Assembly (NCBI GenBank): GCA_007128245.1
Contig: SKXU01000078.1
Coordinates: 1 to 13,912 of the forward strand
From: Candidatus Woesearchaeota archaeon
GTDB lineage: Archaea > Nanobdellota > Nanobdellia > Woesearchaeales > SKIA01
Direction of reading: 5' to 3'
DNA length: 13,912 nucleotides
Below, one piece after another: positions 6,479 through 12,790 of this stretch. The position numbers and the translations under genes were made by a program. Each line of letters begins with the position of its first letter. Position 1 is the first letter of the stretch. The notes under the pieces were generated by a model. That model saw nothing but the letters and a program-made list of their open reading frames with translations, had not been told where the DNA came from and ran no database searches.

Positions 6479-6855
6479 ACGTCTTCTCCTTGTCGTGCTT
6501 TGTATGTATACAATGCTTTTTTTACTGCGTGTAGCGCGAGCATGCCGCACTTTACACGCATGGTAGTGAGGGGAATGCCAATCATCTCAAGCATGTCTTC
6601 TCGAGTCAGGGTGAGTACGTCATCAACACTCATGGATTGCATGTCTTCAAACAGCATACTGGCAGCTGCCATGCTAATAGCGCAGCCCTCGCCCGTAAAT
6701 CCTATTGCGTCGATGACGTTGTCTGTGATGCTGATGTCAACTGTGATGGAATCTCCGCACGAAGGATTCTTTTCAGAGTGACTAATCGTGGGGTTTTTGA
6801 GTGCCGCGTTGTTTCGTGGATGCTTGTAGTGATCCATGATATGCTCTTTATACAT
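6475..6855 (-). CDS. sufU: SufU/IscU-type Fe-S scaffold or sulfur-transfer protein
   Basis: This 126-aa protein belongs to the IscU/SufU family, which accepts sulfur from the cysteine desulfurase and either scaffolds clusters or hands sulfur to SufBCD. The three conserved cysteines are Cys33 (NPSCGD, with Asp35), Cys58 (GEGCAIS) and Cys103 (RVKCGMLALHAVKKAL). The Cys58-Cys103 spacing of 45 is close to IscU (about 43) and lacks the roughly 18-residue insertion of Bacillus SufU. The residue before the third Cys is Lys, as in SufU, instead of the IscU His. It is therefore a short, intermediate form. The start is the ATG at 6855 (MYKEHIMDHYKHPRN matches the family N-terminus), which overlaps the sufS end by 8 bp and has GGAGG 6 nt upstream. 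It is translationally coupled to sufC. Confidence 0.92.
   Translation of the reverse strand: MYKEHIMDHYKHPRNNAALKNPTISHSEKNPSCGDSITVDISITDNVIDAIGFTGEGCAISMAAASMLFEDMQSMSVDDVLTLTREDMLEMIGIPLTTMRVKCGMLALHAVKKALYTYKARQGEDV
6486..6490 (-). promoter_or_regulatory. Shine-Dalgarno of sufC
   Basis: AGGAG lies 7 nt before the sufC ATG at 6478, inside the end of sufU, and supports that start. Confidence 0.7.
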
Positions 6856-7999
6856 CAAACGCCTCCACGCACGCTTTGAGGGCGGCAATTACTCTATCAA
6901 TATCTTCTTTCGTGTTGTAGAGCCCAACAGAGATGCGCACACTCGCAGGAATACCAAGCGCATCGTGTAAGGGCTGAGTGCAGTGATGGCCTGCGCGCAC
7001 AGCGATGTGCTCTTTATCTAAGAACTCAGCCACGTCGTGGGCGTGCACAGGAAGGGTGAATGACACGCAACCAACTTTTTCTTCAGGACCGATGATTGTG
7101 GCGTTCATACGGACAAGTTTTTCTTGGCAGTACGCGATCAAGTCACGCTCTTTTTCTTGTAGGTCGCGGTGCTCGGCAACAAAGCGCAATGCTTCCATGA
7201 GCCCGACAGCTTGCGTGATGGGAGGAGTTCCTGCTTCAAACCGTGCAGGGCCTTCTCGAAAGGTTGTGTTTTCGATGGTGACGGCGTCAATCATTTCTCC
7301 GCCAAACTGATAGGGAGAGAGCGTGCTGAGCACGTCTTTTTGTACATGCAGCACTCCAATGCCTGTGGGGCCGTAGACTTTGTGTCCAGAGAATGCGAAC
7401 GCATCGATGTGTGAGACATCAATCGCGAGGTGTGCTGCTGCTTGCGCCCCGTCAACTACAATACGACCGTTTTGCTTGTGCACCCATTTTGCGAGTTGCT
7501 CTACATCAATGACTTCTCCGGTGACATTTGAGAGCTGCGTGATTGCGAGCACGTCACAACCTTTTTCAATCTCTTTTTTTGCTTGCCGCATATCAAGTGC
7601 GCCTTCTTTGGTGAGAGGAAGAACAACGAATTCTGCTCCTGCGTGCAGTGCTGCTTGTTGGAAGGGAACAAAGGTTGAGTGATGATCAAGAAGTGAGGTG
7701 ATGATACGGGATTTTTTTGTGATAGGAAGTGTGTGGGCAAGAAGATTCATTGCTTCAGTAGTGGATTTTGTGAACACAATTTCTTGTGGTGTTGAGCCAA
7801 TAAACTTGGCAGCCACGGCGCGCGCACCCTCAAACGCTTCTGTAGCGAGAACTGATTGAGCGTAGATTCCTCGGTGCACATTCGCGTACCTCGTAAGCCC
7901 AAACGTGTGTTCTGCTTCAAAGACGCGCAACGGTTTCTGAGCCGTTGCGGCAGTGTCTAAGTAGGTGAGTGTTTCAAGAATGGGAAATTGCTCTTTCAT
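6848..7999 (-). CDS. sufS: Cysteine desulfurase SufS (group II, PLP-dependent)
   Basis: SufS removes sulfur from L-cysteine, forming alanine and an enzyme persulfide used for Fe-S cluster assembly. At 383 aa it is slightly shorter than the usual ~400. Visible residues are LDTAATAQKP (14-23), His106 (DHHST), Asp183 (VVDGAQAAAH) for the PLP ring nitrogen, the PLP lysine Lys207 (AFSGHKVYGPTG), the ARFEAGTPP segment, and the catalytic Cys340 in VRAGHHCTQP. The short RxGHHC loop is that of group II (SufS/CsdA) and not the longer IscS loop. The start is the ATG at 7999, whose ATGA overlaps the sufD stop; GGAGG lies 10 nt upstream. The in-frame extension to 8050 lies inside sufD and is rejected. Confidence 0.96.
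   Translation of the reverse strand: MKEQFPILETLTYLDTAATAQKPLRVFEAEHTFGLTRYANVHRGIYAQSVLATEAFEGARAVAAKFIGSTPQEIVFTKSTTEAMNLLAHTLPITKKSRIITSLLDHHSTFVPFQQAALHAGAEFVVLPLTKEGALDMRQAKKEIEKGCDVLAITQLSNVTGEVIDVEQLAKWVHKQNGRIVVDGAQAAAHLAIDVSHIDAFAFSGHKVYGPTGIGVLHVQKDVLSTLSPYQFGGEMIDAVTIENTTFREGPARFEAGTPPITQAVGLMEALRFVAEHRDLQEKERDLIAYCQEKLVRMNATIIGPEEKVGCVSFTLPVHAHDVAEFLDKEHIAVRAGHHCTQPLHDALGIPASVRISVGLYNTKEDIDRVIAALKACVEAFDV
6862..6866 (-). promoter_or_regulatory. Shine-Dalgarno of sufU
   Basis: GGAGG lies 6 nt before the ATG at 6855, inside the end of sufS, and decides the sufU start over in-frame codons upstream. Confidence 0.75.
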
Positions 8000-9117
8000 C
8001 GAAGCTTTTCCTCCACGAGCGGCATGAGTGTTGCGAAAAGTTCTGGCCAATCAAGACGTGTGGTGAGTGGCTCAAAAAATCCTTCCACAATCATTTTTGT
8101 TGCGAGCTCTTGCGGGATTCCTCTACTTTTGAGATAAAAGAGCTGTTCTTCATCAACGCGCCCGATCGTTGCTCCGTGTGAGCACTTTACATCATTGTTT
8201 CGTATCTCAAGATTTGGGATGGCATCTGCAACTGCTTTTTCTGAGAGGAGGAGCACTTCTTCTTTTTGATATCCATTACATCCGAACGCGTCAGCAGCGA
8301 TGTCGATGTTTCCTCGATACACTGCTTTTGCACTATCAAACAACACTCCTCTCGTATACATGTCGCTGGTGCTATGATCGCCTTTGTGAAAACTGCTTGC
8401 TGACAGATCGAACTGTTGCTTGTTGTTTCCTAAAAACACGCCATAACTTTTTGCATCACTCGCCTCTCCGATGAGTTGTGAGTCGGCGTTCGCGTGGACA
8501 AGTGATGCTCCGAAGGTTCCTGTAAACCACTCCACCTTGCTGTGGTTGCCGATGAGTTGCGCGCGGTAACTCGCAATTTCTACAGCGTCTTGCGTGAGTG
8601 CTTGGATGTTTGCGTAGCGGACCTTTGCGTTTTCCTCGCACACGATTTCAACTGCTCGCGCGCGCAGAGCGGTGTGTTCAGAGTGGTATTTATCTATGAT
8701 TGTGAGAGTGGAGTCTGTGTGTGCATACACAAAAATATATTCTTTGAAGCTTTGTGACGTCAGGGTTTTTGTGAGGTCAAGCGTTGCGGACGCTCCTTTT
8801 GGGACGAAGACTGCAAGTCCTATATCAAACTCTGCATCAATGAAATCGTCAAATGCTGTTCTGTCAGCAACGGGCGTGCTGAGTAGATACTGTTGCACGA
8901 GGGGGTGGTCGAGCACGTCAAACAAGTTGTGGACTTCACAGTTCTCGTGCTCGAGCGTGATGACGTGCTCTGAGTCTTGCTTGGCGTGGTCTGTTAAGTC
9001 AAGTCCTTTTGTTGAGAGTCGAATAGTTAATCCATACTTAATTTTCGGCGAGGGGTCTTGTTGGTAGCGTGCGCGAGCGCTCGCTTTCTTTTCTCTTAGC
9101 CATGCAGGAAGTGTCAT
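7996..9117 (-). CDS. sufD: SUF Fe-S assembly protein of the SufB/SufD family, SufD-like
   Basis: This 373-aa beta-helical SufB/SufD-family protein is the partner of SufC in the cluster assembly complex. The C-terminal third carries the family core: FHKGDHSTSDMYTRGVLFDSAKAVYRG, then NDVKCSHGATIG with Cys312 and His314, then FYLKSRGIPQELATKMIVEGF. The VKCSHGATIG form matches SufD, in which the corresponding His aids cluster formation, more than SufB. The N-terminal region (about 1-130) is variable, as usual. The ATG at 9117 is preceded at 20 nt by TTTTAAAA, so the operon transcript is probably leaderless. It is the first gene of sufD-S-U-C. No sufB is adjacent; the upstream gene is divergent. 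It could alternatively be the only SufB/D paralogue of the organism and work as a homodimer. Confidence 0.92.
   Translation of the reverse strand: MTLPAWLREKKASARARYQQDPSPKIKYGLTIRLSTKGLDLTDHAKQDSEHVITLEHENCEVHNLFDVLDHPLVQQYLLSTPVADRTAFDDFIDAEFDIGLAVFVPKGASATLDLTKTLTSQSFKEYIFVYAHTDSTLTIIDKYHSEHTALRARAVEIVCEENAKVRYANIQALTQDAVEIASYRAQLIGNHSKVEWFTGTFGASLVHANADSQLIGEASDAKSYGVFLGNNKQQFDLSASSFHKGDHSTSDMYTRGVLFDSAKAVYRGNIDIAADAFGCNGYQKEEVLLLSEKAVADAIPNLEIRNNDVKCSHGATIGRVDEEQLFYLKSRGIPQELATKMIVEGFFEPLTTRLDWPELFATLMPLVEEKLR
8010..8014 (-). promoter_or_regulatory. Shine-Dalgarno of sufS
   Basis: GGAGG on the minus strand lies 10 nt before the sufS ATG, inside the end of sufD. It fixes the sufS start at 7999 and contrasts with the leaderless first gene. 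Confidence 0.7.
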
Positions 9118-9137
9118 ATCTTAACGATTGTGAAGTG

Positions 9138-9145
9138 TTTTAAAA
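9138..9145 (-). promoter_or_regulatory. TATA box of the sufDSUC operon (leaderless)
   Basis: TTTTAAAA (palindromic) ends 20 nt before the sufD ATG at 9117, so the operon mRNA should start near the ATG. No other promoter is evident between the suf genes, which overlap one another. Confidence 0.55.
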
Positions 9146-9223
9146 GCGTTATCTTGGATGGACGGATTTGAACTATATGGAAACTAATTATTTTTTGTAT
9201 TTGTAACCTCTATAGAGTGAAGA

Positions 9224-9230
9224 TTTATAT
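9224..9230 (+). promoter_or_regulatory. TATA box of the 9251 gene (leaderless)
   Basis: TTTATAT ends 20 nt before the ATG at 9251. This spacing favours ATG 9251 over an upstream in-frame TTG at 9230, which would overlap the box itself. The rest of the 133-bp sufD/9251 gap is AT-rich with a T6 run and shows no RNA gene. Confidence 0.55.
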
Positions 9231-9250
9231 TGTGTGTGAGTTGCTCAGGT

Positions 9251-9859
9251 ATGGGTCCGCAACTCGGCAGTTATGACGCACTCGTTCTTGATGGGAGCAT
9301 ATTCACCTTCAGATTGCGTGAGATGTACGAAGATCGCAAGCGCTACATCGATTTGCCCGAGGACGTACTGGACGCCGCACACAAGAGAATTACCTGTATA
9401 GCAGACATTGTGCACAACCACTCAGTATTTGGCACTGAGAATACCTTGTACAGCGTTGAGGGAGCATTGGACTTTACCCAAGACCAACTACGCTTTCTGA
9501 ACGGAAGACAAAAGCAGTATCGGTTTGAGCAGCGACGACGCACAGACAACTTCATTGACGAAGACACGATTTTCCGAAAGAGACTTGAAGGATTTGCTTA
9601 CGAGCTCAAAGAAGTGAGAAGACAACTCAAACCGCGTGTTGTTGAGCGAGGAGACTACAAACGCGTTCTCGGTGAAAGACAACGAGAAGCATACATGGAC
9701 ACGATAGCACTCGCCCTTTCTCTTGAAGGAACCGTGGGCGTGGTGCACGAGCACCCAGCCCTATCTCAAGCACTACCAAGAACACTCGGAGATATACCTA
9801 TTAACAGACGAGAATCGTTACTTGAAGAGGACTCTGCGGGTTTTGCGTGCACGCTTTGA
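9251..9859 (+). CDS. Uncharacterised protein, possible PIN-like nuclease domain
   Basis: This 202-aa soluble, charged protein is not firmly recognised. Its ends recall a PIN ribonuclease domain. The N-terminus has YDALVLDGSIF (Asp14), like the V-x-D-T/S-x-I strand, and the C-terminal half has YMDTIALALSLEGTVGVVHEHPAL, like the D-x-x-I-A-x-A...V-V-T-x-D region. The final acidic position reads HEH, and the middle (about 90-145) is unusually rich in Arg, Lys, Gln and Glu, probably long helices. Candidate acidic residues are therefore incomplete and the assignment is tentative. The ATG at 9251 is chosen from its TATA box 20 nt upstream. It is divergent from the suf operon, and its last 42 bp overlap the end of the convergent membrane-protein gene. 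No antitoxin-like partner is adjacent, so a VapC toxin role is not supported. Confidence 0.75.
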   Translation: MGPQLGSYDALVLDGSIFTFRLREMYEDRKRYIDLPEDVLDAAHKRITCIADIVHNHSVFGTENTLYSVEGALDFTQDQLRFLNGRQKQYRFEQRRRTDNFIDEDTIFRKRLEGFAYELKEVRRQLKPRVVERGDYKRVLGERQREAYMDTIALALSLEGTVGVVHEHPALSQALPRTLGDIPINRRESLLEEDSAGFACTL

Positions 9860-10489
9860 AGTAAGTTTGTGATTAATGAAGAAAAACAAACTCCACATCA
9901 ATAAACCATACAGAATAATTGCGACAAACGTAACGCCGTCAAGAGGAATAGGAACGTCTTGCGTAAACCTCCACACCACAACAATCAAAAAATAGGCGAG
10001 CAAATTGACTGTTTTATGGCCTGATACAATAAAGGCGAGTTTGCTAGGAAGAAGATGAAAGTAATTGATAACAGCAGTAAAGATTCCTGCTCCCAGAAGC
10101 ACAAAAATAAGTGAAACCATCACCATCTGCTCATGAAACAATCCAAGAGCAAAGTAGTCTTGCACAACATTCCACAATACCGTAAAGGGGCTGTCATAGT
10201 GCCCGTAGATGCTGCGAAGCAGCTCTAAACTAATGAATATCATGACCACGCTGTTTGCGAGAGCAGCAGTCCACCCAAGGTTTTCTGAGTGATGACGCTC
10301 AAAGTAGAATTCAAACAGAAAAAACGTGAGCGCCAAATGAATAAGCAACCACCACATCTCAGGATACAGAAACGGTGCTGCAACAAACACAAAAAAACGA
10401 GAGAACAACTCAGGTATTACCACAGTAAAAAAGAGAATCACAATGGTTCCTACATCAGCAGCACCAAGCACATCAGCGGTATAATTCAT
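9818..10489 (-). CDS. Integral membrane protein with about six transmembrane helices
   Basis: I do not recognise this 223-aa protein by family. Hydrophobic helices are predicted by eye at about 15-37, 45-63, 74-95, 122-145, 161-176 and 185-206. The basic C-terminal tail (KLTSKRARKTRR) is probably cytoplasmic. Polar or aromatic residues within or next to helices (ERHH at 64-67, INYFHLLPSK at 141-150, SGHKT at 156-160) may be functional, but no transporter or enzyme signature is clear. The ATG at 10489 is chosen over in-frame ATG 10498 and TTG 10504 because the palindromic TATA box lies exactly 21 nt upstream. It is divergent from the lipoprotein at 10540, sharing that box, and its last 13 codons overlap the convergent 9251 gene. 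Confidence 0.85.
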   Translation of the reverse strand: MNYTADVLGAADVGTIVILFFTVVIPELFSRFFVFVAAPFLYPEMWWLLIHLALTFFLFEFYFERHHSENLGWTAALANSVVMIFISLELLRSIYGHYDSPFTVLWNVVQDYFALGLFHEQMVMVSLIFVLLGAGIFTAVINYFHLLPSKLAFIVSGHKTVNLLAYFLIVVVWRFTQDVPIPLDGVTFVAIILYGLLMWSLFFFINHKLTSKRARKTRRVLFK

Positions 10490-10510
10490 ATCCTGCATAC
10501 ACAAGAAAAG

Positions 10511-10518
10511 TTTATAAA
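10511..10518. promoter_or_regulatory. Shared palindromic TATA box for two divergent leaderless genes
   Basis: TTTATAAA is a perfect palindrome with 21 nt on its left to the membrane-protein ATG (10489, minus strand) and 21 nt on its right to the lipoprotein ATG (10540, + strand). No other TATA-like element lies in the 50-bp gap at the right distance. One box probably serves both directions. Confidence 0.6.
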
Positions 10519-10539
10519 AGAATCTTTCTATATTCTTTC

Positions 10540-11175
10540 ATGAGATACGCTATCCTTCTTGCATTACTCGTTTTTGTAGTTGCCTGCACCGCAGATACTC
10601 CTACGCCTGCGCCACCGACCGACGATTTGACAAACTACGCGTTTGAAAGCGAAACTACCACAACAGTTACGTTTGAAAGAAACAGCAACTTGGGCGCGCT
10701 CGTTGTGGAGACTGAATCAGCAGGAGTCGTTGATTACTCATCACAGACACGAGAGAGACAGATGACGCTACACTCATCATTTATCGGAGCAGAAAACTCG
10801 CAAGAAATTCATGCATTCAGTACGGAAACCCAAGGTCATACCCGTCGGCAAGACGGTGCGTGGCGAGAGAGCGAACCCGTGGCCGACATTCTTGGCATGG
10901 TCCAATCAGGAGTTTCAGGGGAAGACCTTGTACGATTAGCACTGACGTTTGAAGAACGACAACTCCTCGCACTCACTGACATGTCACAAGCTACAGTAGT
11001 ATCAGAAGACATCGTCGTTGATGAACAAGATGGTCAAATTGTTGCTGTGCACGTGGACCTCCTTATTGAGTACGAAGACGAAGTGGACAACCTACAAATG
11101 GTGGTTGAGCACACCACACGCTTCTCGCAATACAACACTGCACCTACCCCACAACGACCAGCCGGACTTGCGTAA
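10540..11175 (+). CDS. Predicted secreted lipoprotein
   Basis: This 211-aa protein begins with a type II (lipoprotein) signal: MRYAILLALLVFVVAC, lipobox VVAC with Cys16 as the acylation site. A Thr/Pro-rich linker (about 17-29) leads to an extracellular domain of mostly beta-type residues containing a tryptophan patch (QDGAWRES, 105-112). The layout resembles LolA/LppX-like lipoproteins and the second lipoprotein of this window (12791-13597), but sequence identity is too low to claim by eye. The start follows the shared TATA box by 21 nt. It is followed, after 32 bp, by the dCTP-deaminase-family gene, which has its own TATA. Its function is unknown; it presumably acts on the outer face of the membrane. 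Confidence 0.85.
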   Translation: MRYAILLALLVFVVACTADTPTPAPPTDDLTNYAFESETTTTVTFERNSNLGALVVETESAGVVDYSSQTRERQMTLHSSFIGAENSQEIHAFSTETQGHTRRQDGAWRESEPVADILGMVQSGVSGEDLVRLALTFEERQLLALTDMSQATVVSEDIVVDEQDGQIVAVHVDLLIEYEDEVDNLQMVVEHTTRFSQYNTAPTPQRPAGLA

Positions 11176-11178
11176 GGA

Positions 11179-11186
11179 CTATAAAC
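11179..11186 (+). promoter_or_regulatory. TATA box of the dCTP-deaminase-family gene (leaderless)
   Basis: CTATAAAC ends 21 nt before the ATG at 11208 and begins 3 nt after the upstream stop codon, so this gene has its own promoter although it follows another gene on the same strand. Confidence 0.5.
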
Positions 11187-11207
11187 TCACGCGCAACCAC
11201 TGATTGT

Positions 11208-12374
11208 ATGCAGATACCTAGCGTGTTATCCTCTCGAGCACAGAGAGGACTAGATGGTTGTTGTCTACCGTACCAAGAGCTCAAAGAGTTGTGGAAAACG
11301 CAACGAATGAGTGGAGAGGTAGATGAGAAGCGACTGCAACCAAGTAGTTTTGAACCCGTACTATCAGAGGAAGCATACTGGATACGGTTTCAAGGAACAG
11401 GAGGGTTTCGACTGCGAAAAGGACAGAGCGTGCAAGACGCGCTCTCAGCAGTTGACCCAGCAAATATTACACGCGTAGATATTAGTCAAGGAGAAACCAT
11501 CCGGCCAGGCGAGACGTGGCTTGTAAAGCTGAAAGATGCAATAACTGTGCGCAAGGGCGAGTACGTAAAAGCAAGCCCGAAAAGCAGCATAGGACGATGC
11601 TTTTTGTTTGTCAGACTTATTGCAGATAACCACACCAGCTTTGATGAGATCACAGGAGAAGATACGCTGGCCGCAAAGGAAGATGTGCACACGCAACTCT
11701 GGGTACTATTGCAGCCACTCACGTTCAGCCACATCATCGCACCAGACGTTTCGGTACTGCAGCTACGCTGGTTTCGGGGATTTGATGCGCGCTTAACTGA
11801 TGCAGAACTGCACGCGCTCTTCTCAGAAAACACTCCCTTGCTCTCCGGGAAATATCCGGTTATCATGGAAGGACTACAAGTACACCTTGATCTTGTTGGC
11901 GAGGAATCAGCAGGCGTTACTGGCTTGCGAGCACGACCCAACCCTCGCCCGATTGATCTGCGAAACACAGGAGTGCTTGACCCGCGAGAATACTTTGATA
12001 TCATCCGCTCACCAGAGGGACGGTACGTAATGAAAAAAGGCGAGCACTGCTTATTTCTTACCAAAGAGAGGTTGATCACTCCTTCGTATCTCAACATGGA
12101 ACTGCGCGCGCACTGGGGAGGAAGCTTTGCAGGACCAAAGCATTTTGCAGGGTTTATTGACAACGGGTTTTCACGACGACTCGTTCTTGAAGTACGCTCA
12201 GACGAGATTGATGATGTCGAGCTTGTTGACGGCATGCCCATTGGGAAACTTGACGTGTACTGGACTGGAGAGACGGAGAAGGTGTACGGAGCAGACATCG
12301 GAAGTAACTACGCAACACAAAAAGGCCCTCAACCCTCAAAGCATTTTACGTCGTTTGATTGGAGTGCGCTATAG
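11208..12374 (+). CDS. 2'-deoxycytidine 5'-triphosphate deaminase family protein (two-domain form)
   Basis: This 388-aa protein belongs to the two-domain dCTP-deaminase family (Pfam PF06559, recognised from memory), part of the dUTPase/DCD superfamily, which makes dUTP from dCTP for thymidylate synthesis. Features seen are LQPSSFEP (43-50), a first-domain KASPKSSIGRCFLFVRLI (121-138), LQPLTFSHII (168-177) and VLQLRWF (183-189). The second domain has KHFAGFIDNGF (311-321), LVLEVRS (325-331; Glu328 a candidate catalytic acid) and GSNYATQKGPQPSKHF (365-380) at the C-terminus. The family's usual acid in the first domain (near 166-169, WVLLQP) appears to be absent, so the first half may be structural. 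The family is best known from proteobacteria, so transfer is possible. The ATG has a TATA box 21 nt upstream. Its 3' end overlaps the convergent Nudix gene by 29 bp. Confidence 0.85.
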   Translation: MQIPSVLSSRAQRGLDGCCLPYQELKELWKTQRMSGEVDEKRLQPSSFEPVLSEEAYWIRFQGTGGFRLRKGQSVQDALSAVDPANITRVDISQGETIRPGETWLVKLKDAITVRKGEYVKASPKSSIGRCFLFVRLIADNHTSFDEITGEDTLAAKEDVHTQLWVLLQPLTFSHIIAPDVSVLQLRWFRGFDARLTDAELHALFSENTPLLSGKYPVIMEGLQVHLDLVGEESAGVTGLRARPNPRPIDLRNTGVLDPREYFDIIRSPEGRYVMKKGEHCLFLTKERLITPSYLNMELRAHWGGSFAGPKHFAGFIDNGFSRRLVLEVRSDEIDDVELVDGMPIGKLDVYWTGETEKVYGADIGSNYATQKGPQPSKHFTSFDWSAL

Positions 12375-12738
12375 CGGCGCGGATAATGCGTTTGTGCGCA
12401 TCGTACATGTGCAAAGAGTCGAGTTCATCTTCTGAGAAGACGCGAAACCCTGCACCTTCATAGACTGTCAAGGTGTCAAGATGAGGCATGTCAGCTACGA
12501 AACCAAACCCTTCAAGAGAATCTGTGAGGACGTGCGTGATTTGCGTTACGAACACGTTTTCAAGACCTAGCTCTTCTTTGAGCTCGCGAGCAAGTCCTTG
12601 TGTCGCAGTTTCGTCGCCTTCTAGGTATCCTCCAAACAACGCCCACTCCTCACCGTTTTTTGAAATTCCTGTTCTGTCTTGGAGTAAAAAGTTCTTGTTG
12701 TCGTCAAGAAAGACGCACACAGCAAAACGTTTTATCAT
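12346..12738 (-). CDS. Nudix (MutT-type) hydrolase
   Basis: This 130-aa Nudix-fold protein hydrolyses a nucleoside diphosphate linked to another group. The complete box GYLEGDE-x7-RELKEELGL (residues 37-59; G-x5-E-x7-REU-x-EE-x-G-U) carries the metal-binding glutamates (Glu52, Glu55, Glu56). Single-domain size and absence of extra signatures leave the substrate open: oxidised dNTPs, dinucleotide polyphosphates or others. The convergent neighbour is a deoxynucleotide deaminase, which loosely suggests nucleotide-pool housekeeping, though convergent genes need not be functionally linked. The ATG at 12738 lies 22 nt from an AT-rich box shared with the divergent lipoprotein. The 3' end overlaps the deaminase gene by 29 bp. 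Confidence 0.92.
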   Translation of the reverse strand: MIKRFAVCVFLDDNKNFLLQDRTGISKNGEEWALFGGYLEGDETATQGLARELKEELGLENVFVTQITHVLTDSLEGFGFVADMPHLDTLTVYEGAGFRVFSEDELDSLHMYDAHKRIIRAAIAHSNQTT

Positions 12739-12760
12739 ACTTGTGCGATCATTAGGAAAC

Positions 12761-12769
12761 TATTAAATA
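12761..12769. promoter_or_regulatory. Shared TATA-like box for divergent Nudix and lipoprotein genes
   Basis: TATTAAATA (TATTTAATA on the minus strand) lies 22 nt from the Nudix ATG (12738, minus) and 21 nt from the lipoprotein ATG (12791, +). No other candidate TATA box lies at the right distance in the 52-bp gap. Confidence 0.5.
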
Positions 12770-12790
12770 TGTTGTTTGTGTGCGTGGTTT

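Noticed and set aside
6479..6550. N-terminal extension of SufC upstream of ATG 6478
   Set aside because: It lies within sufU coding sequence, is Arg/Ser-rich and unlike the family. AGGAG 7 nt before ATG 6478 and the ATGA overlap define the start. The same reasoning removes the extensions of SufU and SufS.
9154..9174. The minus strand reads AGTTCAAATCCGTCCATCC, like the T-arm and 3' acceptor end of a tRNA
   Set aside because: The preceding bases (TATAG) do not pair with the following CCGTC to form a T stem, no other tRNA arms lie upstream, and the stretch lies in the sufD/9251 promoter region. Chance, or at most a tRNA 3'-end remnant that I cannot support without the rest of the genome.
9230..9250. 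TTG start adding seven residues (MCVSCSG) to the 9251 gene
   Set aside because: The TTG overlaps the TATA box at 9224-9230; a box 20 nt before ATG 9251 fits the leaderless pattern seen elsewhere.
11486..12298. 270-codon minus-strand frame opposite the dCTP deaminase
   Set aside because: The + strand encodes a recognisable family protein across the same bases; the antisense frame is Ser/Pro/Arg-rich and has no motif or promoter.
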